DNA from: Lycocorax pyrrhopterus obiensis
Lineage: Eukaryota; Chordata; Aves; Passeriformes; Paradisaeidae
NCBI GenBank assembly: GCA_014706295.1
Contig: JACSVZ010000038.1
Location: 1,178,001 to 1,242,000, forward strand
Direction: 5' to 3'
Length of the DNA stretch: 64,000 nucleotides
Shown here: positions 26,601 through 34,697 of the stretch, piece after piece
How the letters are laid out: each line of letters begins with the position of its first letter
How positions within the stretch are numbered: position 1 is the stretch's first letter
Notes under the pieces: model-generated
What the model was told of the DNA's origin: nothing
Databases searched by the model: none
Seen by the model: only the letters and a program-made list of their open reading frames with translations
Made by a program: the position numbers and the translations under genes

Positions 26601-27048
26601 CTGCTCGGGAGCGCCCAGCGCTACCTTCAACCACCCCCAGCACCGCAGCAGCCGGATTCCTTAAATAATTGTTCGCAGATAAAAGCTCCGCAGCCGCTCT
26701 CCGGAGCAGCTGGAGGCAGGTATCACATGGGACCTTTCTTCTCCTGCCCCCTTTCCCCGCGCTCCGCACTCTCGCACCGGCGGGGACAAACGCGCCGCTG
26801 CCGGGGACGCGCCGCGCTCCATCCGCGACCTCTCCGGGGCGCTCCGCGGGCTTTGTTCCGCGGCTGGTGCAGCCCCCGCGGAGCCCTGGCCGAGCAGAGC
26901 CGGTTCTCCTCCCGCCGCCCTGCCCTGGGATGCTGCCGTGGGCTGGCCCCGGTACTTACTGGCGCTGGCGGGGCTGGGCAGCGCTCAGGCTGCAGAGGGC
27001 GAGCAGCAGCAGCAGCGCCCAGGCGCGGCGGGGCTCGCAGCGGGACAT
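2448..27048 (-). CDS. CPAMD8: CPAMD8, 5' 26 coding exons (gene-level span, partial)
   Basis: C3 and PZP-like alpha-2-macroglobulin domain-containing protein 8, a secreted member of the A2M/complement C3 family. Seen: 26 exons joined by GT-AG sites in continuous frame give about 1186 residues, ending one base into a codon. Order: signal peptide (about 1-24), repeated macroglobulin-type beta domains, RSKR candidate processing site (507-510), a basic run (666-670), the family motif FPETWIW (747-753), and the thioester motif GCGEQN (1147-1152). Several N-glycosylation sequons are present. Known of the human protein: about 1,900 residues with a C-terminal Kazal domain, so the thioester-containing C-terminal part and the Kazal domain should lie beyond the left edge. 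CD109 is the main alternative; it is disfavoured because the neighbours HAUS8 and MYO9B are those of human CPAMD8 and because the C-P-C-N and [11 protein letters not shown] segments resemble CPAMD8. No stop or frameshift interrupts the part seen. Confidence 0.93.
3174..3399 (-). CDS. CPAMD8: CPAMD8 coding exon 25
   Basis: Residues 1053-1127: sequon [18 protein letters not shown], and [10 protein letters not shown]. Acceptor TTTCAG; donor GTATCA; phase 0 in, phase 1 out. Confidence 0.94.
3796..4094 (-). CDS. CPAMD8: CPAMD8 coding exon 24
   Basis: The largest CPAMD8 exon here (299 nt), residues 953-1052: [37 protein letters not shown]. Acceptor GACTAG; donor GTACTG. Confidence 0.94.
4769..4820 (-). 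CDS. CPAMD8: CPAMD8 coding exon 23 (52 nt)
   Basis: Residues 936-952: [17 protein letters not shown]. Acceptor CTATAG; donor GTAAGT; phase 0 in, phase 1 out. The E.V-P/L-R.YTYS.FFCP pattern fits the family at this point. Confidence 0.9.
5274..5416 (-). CDS. CPAMD8: CPAMD8 coding exon 22
   Basis: Residues 888-935: [12 protein letters not shown], then [16 protein letters not shown]. Acceptor TCTCAG; donor GTGAGA; ends in phase 0. Confidence 0.92.
6012..6165 (-). CDS. CPAMD8: CPAMD8 coding exon 21
   Basis: Residues 837-887: [17 protein letters not shown], ending at L-S-N-I-T-G with an N-I-T sequon. Acceptor TCACAG; donor GTAGTA; leaves in phase 1. Confidence 0.93.
6769..7000 (-). CDS. CPAMD8: CPAMD8 coding exon 20
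   Basis: Residues 759-836: sequon [22 protein letters not shown], and [14 protein letters not shown], all typical of the A2M domain. Acceptor TTGGCAG; donor GTAAGA; ends in phase 0. Confidence 0.94.
7001..10450 (-). other. CPAMD8: CPAMD8 intron 19
   Basis: 3.45 kb between exon 19 and exon 20. Holds the CR1 fragment at 9038-9273 and a T-rich run near 9637-9650. I see no other exon, RNA gene or conserved open frame. Confidence 0.7.
9038..9273 (-). mobile_element. CR1 LINE 3' fragment in CPAMD8 intron 19
   Basis: On the plus strand: ATAGAAACATGGAATGG, GGTTGGGAGGGACCTTAAA, CCATGGGCAGGGACACC, CTTCCACTGTCCCAGGCTGC, TCCAGCCTGGCCTTGG. This is the reverse complement of the avian CR1 3' end, so the element runs on the minus strand. 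No LINE reading frame remains. Confidence 0.85.
10451..10516 (-). CDS. CPAMD8: CPAMD8 coding exon 19 (FPETWIW)
   Basis: 66 nt, residues 737-758: [25 protein letters not shown] opens the Pfam A2M domain. Acceptor GTTCTAG; donor GTACTG; enters and leaves in phase 2, matching both neighbours. Confidence 0.9.
11473..11615 (-). CDS. CPAMD8: CPAMD8 coding exon 18
   Basis: Residues 690-736: E-T-G-L-V-V-M-T-D, then [12 protein letters not shown]. Acceptor GTCTAG; donor GTAACG; phase 0 in, phase 2 out. Found by frame and family landmarks, since the exon shows only as a fragment of an open frame. Confidence 0.87.
11616..13581 (-). other. CPAMD8: CPAMD8 intron 17
   Basis: About 2 kb with an A run at about 12266-12283 and otherwise unremarkable sequence. 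The open frames here carry no recognisable domain. Confidence 0.65.
13582..13743 (-). CDS. CPAMD8: CPAMD8 coding exon 17 (polybasic run)
   Basis: 54 codons, residues 636-689: [15 protein letters not shown], then S-S-R-R-R-R-R-S-S (five Arg, 666-670). This lies where bait or anaphylatoxin-like regions sit in relatives. Acceptor CTGCAG; donor GTAGGA. Confidence 0.93.
13867..14016 (-). CDS. CPAMD8: CPAMD8 coding exon 16
   Basis: 50 codons, residues 586-635, with sequon N-E-T, S-C-V-C-I-A, and V-D-K-S-V-Y-L-L (a strong A2M/C3-family landmark). Acceptor TCCCAG; donor GTAGAA. Phase 0 on both sides. Confidence 0.94.
14111..14283 (-). CDS. CPAMD8: CPAMD8 coding exon 15
   Basis: Residues 528-585. 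A Pro-rich start (A-P-P-S-T-P-A), then a macroglobulin domain with [15 protein letters not shown] and sequon N-S-S. Acceptor TTTCAG; donor GTAGGG; ends in phase 0. Confidence 0.92.
14660..14801 (-). mobile_element. CR1 LINE 3' fragment in CPAMD8 intron 14
   Basis: Opens AGAATCACAGAATGGTTTGG and GGGACCTTTAAAGATC and continues to CCAACCTGGCCTTGAACTC. This is the reverse complement of a CR1 tail, 5'-truncated, between exons 15 and 14 of CPAMD8. Confidence 0.85.
15490..15679 (-). CDS. CPAMD8: CPAMD8 coding exon 14 (RSKR site)
   Basis: Residues 465-527: V-G-E-E-A-W, then C-P-C-N-F-T and [14 protein letters not shown] (507-510) fits the furin consensus R-X-K/R-R. Acceptor CTGCAG; donor GTAGCC, leaving phase 1. 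Confidence 0.93.
15680..17839 (-). other. CPAMD8: CPAMD8 intron 13
   Basis: 2.16 kb with no recognisable exon, repeat or RNA. The open frames at 15620-16081 and 17066-17456 (plus strand) lack family motifs. Confidence 0.65.
17840..17968 (-). CDS. CPAMD8: CPAMD8 coding exon 13
   Basis: 43 codons, residues 422-464, containing Y-L-P-N-Y-L-S-I and S-W-Y-S-P-S. Acceptor is a T-rich run ending AAAAG; donor GTACGT. Phase 0 on both sides. Confidence 0.9.
18337..18507 (-). CDS. CPAMD8: CPAMD8 coding exon 12
   Basis: 57 codons, residues 365-421: [10 protein letters not shown], then E-L-T-P-K-D-N, and F-E-I-P-S-I-P before Y-V-W-L-E. Acceptor CTGCACAG-type with the pyrimidine tract read on the minus strand; donor GTGGGT. 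Confidence 0.93.
18648..18875 (-). CDS. CPAMD8: CPAMD8 coding exon 11
   Basis: 76 codons, residues 289-364, with a V-C-V-R-D segment and the end [16 protein letters not shown]. Acceptor CCCCAG; donor GTGAGA; phase 0 on both sides. Confidence 0.94.
19016..19070. repeat. 10-bp minisatellite, GGAGTGGARG-type
   Basis: About five to six near-perfect copies of a 10-bp unit (GGAGTGGAAG / GGAGTGGAGG) in CPAMD8 intron 10. Purine-only except for T, strongly strand-asymmetric. Confidence 0.85.
19197..19363 (-). mobile_element. CR1 LINE 3' fragment in CPAMD8 intron 10
   Basis: AATCCCAGAATATCCTGAGC, GGGAGGGACCCTCAGGGATC, ACACCCCAACAATCCCACC and CTTCCTAATATCT are CR1-tail sequence in reverse-complement orientation, close to a GGAGTGGAAG minisatellite. 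Confidence 0.82.
19540..19648 (-). CDS. CPAMD8: CPAMD8 coding exon 10
   Basis: Residues 252-288, [10 protein letters not shown] (the A2M-family 'YT.GKPV.G' signature), with sequon N-M-T. Acceptor TTTCAG; donor GTGAGG; ends in phase 0. Confidence 0.93.
19928..20012 (-). CDS. CPAMD8: CPAMD8 coding exon 9
   Basis: Residues 224-251, starting [12 protein letters not shown], the canonical start of the third macroglobulin domain in A2M proteins. Acceptor TGTAG; donor GTAGGA; phase 1 in, phase 2 out. Confidence 0.93.
20338..20451 (-). CDS. CPAMD8: CPAMD8 coding exon 8
   Basis: Residues 186-223, macroglobulin domain containing N-M-S-F-P-L-S and E-W-L-I-F-A-E-M-Q. Acceptor TCTCAG; donor GTGAGT; phase 1 on both sides. 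Confidence 0.93.
20584..20638 (-). CDS. CPAMD8: CPAMD8 coding exon 7
   Basis: 55 nt, residues 168-185, starting [10 protein letters not shown] and ending in a Cys-Cys pair. Acceptor CTGCAG; donor GTAAGT; phase 0 in, phase 1 out. Confidence 0.9.
21594..21611 (-). CDS. CPAMD8: CPAMD8 coding exon 6 (18-nt microexon)
   Basis: Encodes only I-E-A-Y-V-V (residues 162-167). It is flanked by CTTCCAG and GTGAGT, is phase 0 on both sides, and supplies the family-conserved I-E-A-Y before D-P-R-G-S-R. Without it the protein loses six residues but stays in frame. Confidence 0.82.
22077..22129 (-). CDS. CPAMD8: CPAMD8 coding exon 5
   Basis: 53 nt encoding residues 144-161 (ends D-L-R-P-V-N-D-R), the usual continuation after the T-D-K-P-V-Y segment in this family. 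Acceptor TTTTAG; donor GTAAAG. Confidence 0.9.
22251..22416 (-). CDS. CPAMD8: CPAMD8 coding exon 4
   Basis: Residues 89-143. Contains the sequon N-Y-T and the A2M-family segment [13 protein letters not shown]. Acceptor TTCCAG; donor GTAAAG; phase 0 in, phase 1 out. Confidence 0.93.
22417..24601 (-). other. CPAMD8: CPAMD8 introns 2 and 3 (around 23-nt exon 3)
   Basis: Two introns split only by exon 3. A short GA-rich run (GAGAGAGAGAAAGAGAGAG) lies near 23373-23391, just upstream (minus-strand sense) of the exon 3 acceptor. Nothing else recognised. Confidence 0.65.
23341..23363 (-). CDS. CPAMD8: CPAMD8 coding exon 3 (23 nt)
   Basis: A very short exon encoding D-K-G-T-I-K-L-K (residues 81-88). 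The flanks TTTTAG and GTGAGT, and exact frame restoration between exons 2 and 4, support it. Confidence 0.85.
24602..24753 (-). CDS. CPAMD8: CPAMD8 coding exon 2
   Basis: Residues 30-80, starting [14 protein letters not shown], the typical opening of the first macroglobulin domain. Acceptor CCTCAG; donor GTGAGC; phase 2 in, phase 1 out. Confidence 0.92.
24754..26959 (-). other. CPAMD8: CPAMD8 intron 1
   Basis: 2.2 kb between the signal-peptide exon and exon 2. Holds the 33-bp tandem duplication at 25157-25222. The last 400 bases next to exon 1 are CpG-rich. Confidence 0.7.
25157..25222. repeat. 33-bp tandem duplication in CPAMD8 intron 1
   Basis: Two adjacent copies of a 33-bp unit (starts TTTAGATGTTTTTGACTC, ends ATGGCTCCA) differing at one base (GATGT / GATAT). 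Almost identical copies suggest a recent event. Confidence 0.88.
26960..27048 (-). CDS. CPAMD8: CPAMD8 coding exon 1 (start and signal peptide)
   Basis: The ATG at 27048-27046 has a good context (ACC before ATG). Residues 1-29 form a signal peptide: basic start, then a Leu-rich core (A-L-L-L-L-L-A-L), with likely cleavage after S-A-A near residue 24. The donor is GTAAGT, leaving phase 2. The exon sits in a CpG-rich block. Confidence 0.88.
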
Positions 27049-27283
27049 GGTGCCGCGGAGCCCGGGCCACGGCGCTCTGCGCGGGCAGCAGGAGCCTTTT
27101 GTTCCCGGCGAGCGCAGCCCGAGGCTCCGCCGCCCCGCGCCCGGGCTCGGCTCCCCGGTGCCTCTGGCCGCCGCCCCCGCCGCGTCCCCGCCCCCGGGCC
27201 GCCCCCTCCTGGCCCCGGTGCCCGCTCGGCTCCGGCCCCGGCTCTTTGTCTGCGGCTCCCCGCCCGCTCCTGACAGCGCGCAC

Positions 27284-27318
27284 CGGGGAGGGAGGGGAGG
27301 GAAGGGGAGGGGAGGGGG
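27284..27318 (+). promoter_or_regulatory. G-run tract with G-quadruplex potential upstream of CPAMD8
   Basis: Seven runs of three to five G separated by single A or AA within 35 bases, about 240 bases upstream of the CPAMD8 ATG. The motif satisfies G3+N1-7 spacing. Whether it folds in cells is inference. Confidence 0.6.
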
Positions 27319-27560
27319 CCGCGCCCCGCCCGGCCCCAGGTGCGCTCAGCCCGGCCTCGCCGGCCCCCGGCCGCTCCTCACCTCAGCCCGCCCCTGGCAG
27401 CACCGCCCGCCCGGCTCTGCTCGCCTTCCCCAGGGCTGCCGAGCCCAAACAGCCCCGGGAGCGCTGCCCGAGCTCCTCGCCTTCCTCCTGAGCCCCACAG
27501 ATAGGAGAGCTGCGAAAGCCAAGGTCCCATGGAACAGGACCGGGGCACGGCACCCCCGGC

Positions 27561-30500
27561 ACCGTCCAGTCCCGGTAACTGAGCCTCAGTGCGCTCAGGG
27601 ACTCCACGGAGCGCTGCCCGGGAACTGCTTTCCAACCCAAAACCCAGTGCCAGCGCGGATGCTCCTCCATCCTCCTCATACCCTAGGCCCTAATCTATCC
27701 ATCTCCATCCCTCTGTCCCTCTGTCCCGCGGTTCCAGGGGCTTGGGACAGGAGAGGGAGCTCTCACTGCACCAGTCTGAGGAAGAGCTGCAGCCTAAGAG
27801 TAGAGCTCGCTCAAACCGGGAAAAGCAAACCCAAGGCATGAGCAGGGAGTCGAGGTGACAGAACAAATGCCATCTCCCACTGCACAGCGATATCAAGGAA
27901 TGATTCCTCTGATCCCTGCCGGAGAGAACCCAGGCACACCAGGATCCCAGATGTGCATCAGAGTGGAATTCTTGCCCCAGCAATAAATGAAAACCCTCAA
28001 TGCAGGTAGTTTGAAGCATATTTTTTCCCCCAATACATCTGGCTTACACACACAAATAGTGCTTAGATTTTTATCGTGTGTGAAACTTACACTTATTTTA
28101 ATATGTCTTCTCTTAAACATAAAGTCACTAACTCCACAGCTTTTTTTATAAATTCAGATTATCTTTAGTAATGGATAACACTGCGAGATGTGGCTACATT
28201 TTCCTACCTAAATCTATCCTAAACCAGCATTGTCTCATTTTTGTGGAGAGGCAGAACAAATCTAGAAAAAGAACAATCACTTTTTGACAAATTAGACAAG
28301 ATTAGACTCTAGAACCACAGGGGTCACTTCCCAAGGAAATGATGAGCTAGGAACTATGAGAAGGAACTTACTAGAAAGTACATTAAAGTGGAATGGTTTA
28401 GGTTTTGTTTGTTTGAGGGTTTTTTGGAGACAAACTGAAACAGGCAGAGAAAAATCTGGTAACTCCAAATTATTTTCCAGCTTCTTCATATTCTCATCTA
28501 CAAACACAGAACCGTGTGTGCCTCAGCGTTTCCCTGTCTGCAGCAGCCATACTGATGCCAGCCTCTCCTCAGGGTGACACTTCAGGGGATGTTGGGATCC
28601 TCTGATTAAAGATTAAAGGAGGCAAAACGAAAATGAAGCACCTTTGCTGCTCCCATGGCATGGCAGAGATCAGGTACGTTTGGGCCGAAACAGCATCATG
28701 CGTTCAAAAATATTAATTAATTAATTAATTACCTCCACTCTTATTCCATAGCTTTCTAGAGCAAACCACAAAGGGCTCATTACAGACTTGTGCTTGAGAT
28801 CTATGGGGAATGTACCAAAAAAAAATCACAAAGTGCCACTAAACACCCATCCTGTCAACCACAGGAAAAAGCTTTGAAAAAGCTCTGGGTAAGGGCTTCA
28901 AAGAAGCAAAAGGATTCAGCAATGAATTGATGAATGCAGCAAAATGCAGTTCTAAAATGGAGCTCCATTATCTTCAGAAAAACACAAATGTGTATTTCTA
29001 CATTTCAAAAAGCACAGACAGAAATCACTCTTATGTGGAGTATAGCCCTTTTGAACTGCTCACTCTTCTAAAGGAGAGATTTCTCCTAAATTGAAGATCT
29101 TCCAGTTGATATTTACTGACTACAAGAAATCTCAGGCAATTAGAGCCTCTGAAGACTGCAAACCATCTTCTAATTATGAAGGTATGTGCAAGCCTGTAAA
29201 TAATGCTGGAATCAACTCGGTCTGAAAAAAAAAAAAAAAGGAGGCTTTAGATATAATTTCAAACTATTTACTTACTGAAATGGAATTTTCTGTGCTTGCC
29301 AAAATGAATCCCATTCAGTGTGATGCAACAGGTGTTGGAATTCCAGCAGCTGCCTGCAACCCACATCTGGTAATGGTTAGGAGTTAAAAGGAAGTTCTGT
29401 AAGAACTGCTCATGTATAAAAACTATTCATCAGTCAGATCTATGGGCCATATTCACCCACCCGCTTGCACTGTGCATAGTTTGGATTTTTATTTCGTTTA
29501 CAGAAAACGTAATTCTGCTCCTCATAAAGTCTTAGGAATCTCAGGCACTTGAGAGCATGTGGGGGATTGGTGTTGGCCATGCTGGTGGCAGAAAGGTGAG
29601 GGAGGGACAGGGTTTTAGAGAACAAGGTGTGAATACATCTGTATTGGTTCTGACCAGATCTAATTGACATCCTGATGGCTTGTATGGCCTCGTCATTACT
29701 CTGCAGGAGAAGGAATCCTCCCCCATGTCCCAACTACCTCATAAATAAACTGTGTGCAATGTGAAAATTATCAGACAGGGATTTGTCAAACAAAAAATAA
29801 TAATTCTCAAGTACTGCTACTCTCAGCTGGGAATCTTTTTGCTTTTTCTTCCACTTCAATTGCAAAATTGAAATCAGTAAGACAACTCACAGGAAACAAG
29901 TGGTAGGACCATGCCATCAATAATTAGCCCTTGCTAGCTGCCTCAGCATGAGTGGTGTCACTAACTTGTCACTCAGATGATCAGATCCAAAGGTATAAAA
30001 GGTAATTCTCACTTATTTAAAGATTTTAATATGTGTAAATTGTGCACATAAAAGGTACTGTACTAAACCCAAGGCTATTAATCATTTCGTTTTGTGTTAA
30101 GTCCTGTACACACTAGGTTTCAGTAGAAGGTGTGTGAAAAATAAAAAAGTCATCAACTTCCAGAATAATTTCTCCCCCCTTCCCAATGGAAAAACATTCA
30201 CCTCAGTCATTACACACCATCAGACAAGAACAAGGCCTTAGTTAATTTTTACAGCACGATATCCATGGTAAAAAAGCCACACCTATTCTTTAACTCTGAG
30301 TTTTGTTCTCCCTTTGTGCTTCTGTGACAGCCAAACAGAGATAGCAAAGGCAGAAACTGATAACTGCAAAACAAGTGTCCCAGGCTTTGCCACACTCCTG
30401 CAACTCACCCAGGAAAATGGTTTAACAGAGACTACATCAGTCCAGACAGAGTGGCAGAAACCAGACTGATCCCGCCCCCAGGAACACAAACATCTCTAGA

Positions 30501-33500
30501 AGAAATTATAAGGAAAGGATAATTAAAGAGCACTTTTCAACTAAGACTGTAATCTAAGTAGCATATAACAGGATAATGATATTGAGAACATAATTACTAA
30601 ATAGTTCTGTCAAAAATGGTTATTATTCACCTACAGAACAGGAGAGTCTGATCTTTCACAGTAATATAACATTTTAATTCCTGACAAAGTGACTGAAATA
30701 GTACTAGGAAAGCATTCAAATGAAGGATTTGAATGATTTAGAAGGAAGAGCACTGTGCTTATCAGAAGGGGCTGCCATTCAGACGTTTAGTCAGAAAAAA
30801 CTTCCCAATTCTCTTCTCAACTCCTACATGACTGGTGAAATACAACTTGAGCATAGTCTGACTGAACAGTAGAACCACCTCCCATATGCAAGACATATTA
30901 AACAAAGGAATTAAGTTTTTATATCCCACAGGCCATCTCCAAACACATTGTCTATATAAACTTAAAAAATCAGTTACATCTGAAGGGGCAACCATAACAG
31001 AAAATTCAAGATCTTGAATTAGCAGGAAACTCAGTTCTTGCATATACGTTATCACAGAATTATTTTAAAAGAAACTGGTCAGAGGCATTTGGTCAGAGGC
31101 CACTCTGCAAACCTCGTGCTTGCTTTACAGACCACACACAAATGCAGCGGAAGAAACAACCTAAAATAATTTCTGTGAGTTGAACAGGAATGCTCACATA
31201 ATCACTGGAAACGCTCTTAATTGGTGTGGCTCAGTGGTGCATTTCAGAGCTGTTAGATCTTCTGCCGCTCTGGAACTCTTTTCATGTCCTGGCAATCCCA
31301 GCCCAGCCAGCAGTTTGTTTATCATATTCAGTATGAATTTCCGGATCTCCAACAAAGTGGTATTTACTCCGGGGCAGGGAAGACTGCAGTAATCCAATAA
31401 GTTCTCATTAGCCTAAAATGCAGAAACATCTGCTGGGGTCATGAGCTGCTTTGCTGGCTGTTGATGAGCACAGACTCAGCTCCGTTTGCAGCTCGTGTGA
31501 ACAAAGAGGGTGTGGTGAGGGGACAAACGAGCCTCGGTGATTTCCAGGGCTGCAGCTCCACCCCAGGGCACCCTGGGCAGGAGGGATCCTGCCTTACCTT
31601 GACCCCGGAGAGCCCCCATTGCAGGGAGCACAGGAATTACAGCAAAAAATGCCTTGACTCAGCCCTCCTGAGCTGGTGGTCAGGGTCTGGCAGCAGCAGA
31701 GACACTGAGGAGAATGTGGTCACAGCTTCCCGAGACACACCAGCACCCAGGCAGGGCAAGCCGCAGGGCAAACCCAGCTTAAAAGCTTTGCCAATCTCTT
31801 TTTAAACAACCAAGAATTTTGCAGGGGACAAACACTTCCATTTCTTGGCTCCCCCTTCCTCCCAGGCTCTCACCCACCTGGCTCACTTCAGAATCGCTTT
31901 CAATTTTTAGAGGAAGAAAAAAAAATCCCTTCCCCCAAAAAGCACCTTAACACACATGATTGTTAACAATTGGTCAAGAACTTCTGGCCTAAAAATGAAT
32001 AAATAGATTATAAGTACTGCACACATGCAGACAAAACAAAACTAAATCTACATTGATACAAGTTACAGCAGGGAGAACATTATTAGTTCTACAGGGGAAA
32101 AAAGACACATAACCTGAATAAAAAGAGCCCTTAATTTGTTTAGGATTCCAACCAATTTAGAGCACGTGACATTGTCAGAAAATAAGTGGAAAATACAAAA
32201 TAAGTGGTGTCACATCTGTTTAGTTCCTGCTCCAGTGATTCTGCAGCTCTTTGTTGTTGTTGTTTGTACAGTGTTAAGTGACAGCAGCCAATTCTGTGGC
32301 TATTTCAAGGTGGAGGAGCCTAAAACGCTTCTGCAAAGAGCCAAAACCAGACCACTTAGAAAGAACATTCATGAAAATCAAGAAGGAAAAGTCTCAGTTC
32401 AAACTAGTTTAAAACCCTTTCCTAGAGAGGCTGAGCTGCTTTAGCTAACACTTGTTGTACCATTTGTACAAAGAATTACACAAGTGTTCAGTTTAAAGAA
32501 AAGAATGGCCAGAATGCTGAAACCAATGCCTCTGATTCTTCTGAAACAATGAGTGCACATCCCCGGGCACAGAATTGTTCTGTAGCAGCAGTTTGGCTTC
32601 AGCCCCAGGACTCCCCTTTGCCTCGTGGGAGGATAAGGAGTGCAGCGAGTGCCGCCTGCAGCAGCGGGGCTGAACTACTGCCCCCGAAAGATTTACAGCC
32701 TTTAATTGAGCTCACAGCAAGCACCTCCCCGGGGGGAGAACCAGCAGCATTCCACTGCTTTTCAGAGGGAAAATCTGCATTGCTGGCTGTTGCTTAAGTA
32801 ACGTTTGGGTGTAGGTATACACGTCCAATAGTATCGCAAAGGTGAAAAGTCACTTGACTGAAAAGGATGGGTTTAATTTAAAAGTATTTCTTGAAAGAAA
32901 AATACTTTTTCAGACCATCAGTGAGGCGTACCATTAAGAAATCCTAGGAAAGGCATTCTGATATGCCTGTGCAGAGACATTATTATCAATTACAATATTG
33001 ATTTCAATTTCATCCCTCCCCTCTCATATTTAAGATGACCCTTCCCAACTTTCAGCCTCAGAATTGACACACTGATCATAAAGAGGTTAAAGGCGTGAGG
33101 ACACACAGCCCAGCAGGAATCCAAACCCAGCAAAACCAGTTTCATCACATTGGAGCCTTCCTACCCCCATTTCCATCCACCAAAACTAACCAGCTCACAC
33201 ATTTACAGCCAAGCTGACTTTGCTGGGCAAAGTTCCCCATCCAGTGGCCAAATTCATGGATGCAGCTCATGCTCCTGGCCCCAGAGGTTGATCCAGCTGC
33301 ATCCAGCACCTACTGCTGATGTGCTGAATTGCAGCCACACAGGTGAACTACCAGGTGCAGATCATCTGTGAGGAAAAAGAAATAAGATAGATATCCTAAA
33401 ATAACACTGGCTCACAGAGGAGCTGCTGCTAAAAAAATGCCACTGACATTGTATGCAAGAAGGGTCTGAACAGTTTGTTCTATGGGTGTGGCACATCTAC

Positions 33501-34038
33501 TGATGCAGCTACATAATTTACTCCTAATTTTTAATAAAAGGAGGCAAGAATCTAGTTAGACCCCTGGTAGTGCCAGGAAGAAAGCCTGAACAGCACCTGA
33601 AGGAGTGCAAGGATAATACTCCAGGTATCCTAGGAGCAGGCCAAAAAGCCTTATAGACACAGCTTAAGCTAGAGATGTGAAAAACCATCACAGAATGAGG
33701 TTCCACAGGTTAAACAATACAGGTTACAGCATGTCTTCCAGAGAAAAATGCATTCCATGTACGAAAAGGAAAGTATGTTGAAGAAACATGCCAGATGTGG
33801 CTTGTATGTTCACAGCACAGCACACTCACTCAGTAATTAGATTTGTGCTTCCCACATTTCCAATCCTTTGGCCTCAGCATTTGGGGTGCTCATGGCTGAC
33901 CACTTGGTGTGTACAAGTCCATCACTGGCCTCCGTAGTATTAGCCCTAAGTAAGCCCAGATGGGAACAAAATCTCCTGTAGGAGATCAGTGAACATATTC
34001 AAACTTGAAGGCTACTGACAGAGCAGTGGAAAATAGTC
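27561..34038. other. Intergenic region between CPAMD8 5' end and HAUS8 3' end
   Basis: About 6.5 kb between the CPAMD8 promoter and the HAUS8 3' end. A TTAA-type microsatellite lies near 28710-28730 and an A run near 29224-29239. Open frames are short and show no domain. A somewhat more GC-rich patch lies at about 32550-32770. I recognise no gene or RNA here. Confidence 0.6.
28710..28730. repeat. TTAA/AATT microsatellite
   Basis: Four to five copies of the tetramer ATTA in the intergenic region. Confidence 0.8.
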
Positions 34039-34576
34039 TTTATTATTAAAAAGAATAAAGTCCTTGAAGAGGAGTCAGGTTTATACAAAAGCATTTATGA
34101 TTTCAATAATTTATTTACAAAGCAATTAGGCAACCAGTTAACAAAACTTCTCACTTGTTAAAAGTGACCAGGCACCTTCCAAGCAAGTACTTTGTACCCA
34201 TACAGCACATCCAGAAATATGGGACAATTCAGAGTCCCTGCAGAGGTTGTTCAGTGAGCAACCAAAGCTCAGGGCTGTACATTAACACACAGGTCAGACT
34301 TGCCAGGAATAGCACTTTTTATCATTTACCTTTCAGTACTGTCAAGGCAGAAAGTGATGGAAAATCTGTCACAGAAATCCACGTTAAAAGAGAGCGGTGA
34401 TGTCTCCCTGTGGGACAGCCTGCAGAACAACCCTCCAATTTCTGTATCAGTGAGCACCCCTGCTGCTGGCTTCACTGAAAATCTGGGCAAGTTATGTGTC
34501 CATACAAGAAGTAAAAGGATAAAAAGCCTGCTGGCATTGAGTTAGTACCTACCCAGTAGTAAAACAATACAGAAAC
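34039..34576 (-). terminator. HAUS8: HAUS8 3' UTR with two candidate polyadenylation signals
   Basis: On the minus strand, AATAAA occurs at 34115-34110 and again at 34044-34039. Either would give a 3' UTR of about 0.5 kb. Which is used cannot be told from sequence. Confidence 0.6.
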
Positions 34577-34697
34577 TTAGTTGAAATACCAGCGTTTCAC
34601 AACATCTACTCCATGATTCTCTTCACACACGTATTGGTTATGCAGAGAAACTTCTTTACAGGCTTCAAATGACAGGTCCTGCACATCTGTGAAGTTC
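34577..34697 (-). CDS. HAUS8: HAUS8 coding exon 10 and stop
   Basis: Residues 327-366, N-F-T-D-V-Q-D-L-S-F-E-A to K-R-W-Y-F-N, then TAA at 34579-34577. Acceptor TTCCAG. The terminal R-W-Y-F-N lines up with an internal segment of the longer human protein. Confidence 0.89.

Larger units (their letters stand above)
26540..27560. promoter_or_regulatory. CPAMD8: CpG island over CPAMD8 exon 1 and upstream region
   Basis: Dense CpG and GC content from about 26.54 to 27.56 kb, centred on the first coding exon, which marks the CPAMD8 promoter. GC-box-like CCCGCCC motifs are frequent. The transcription start cannot be fixed from sequence alone; it should lie upstream (higher coordinates) of 27048. Confidence 0.8.

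Noticed and set aside
2448..27048. CD109 as the identity of the first gene
   Set aside because: Thioester and domain layout would also fit, but the neighbours and the CPAMD8-type segments around exons 14-19 favour CPAMD8.
26669..27841. 390-residue open frame on the plus strand across the CPAMD8 promoter and exon 1
   Set aside because: Arg/Pro/Ala/Gly-rich composition is what any GC-rich CpG island gives on both strands; no domain, and it lies antisense to the CPAMD8 start.
29440..29733. 97-residue minus-strand open frame in the intergenic region
   Set aside because: No splice context, homologue or domain I can recognise.
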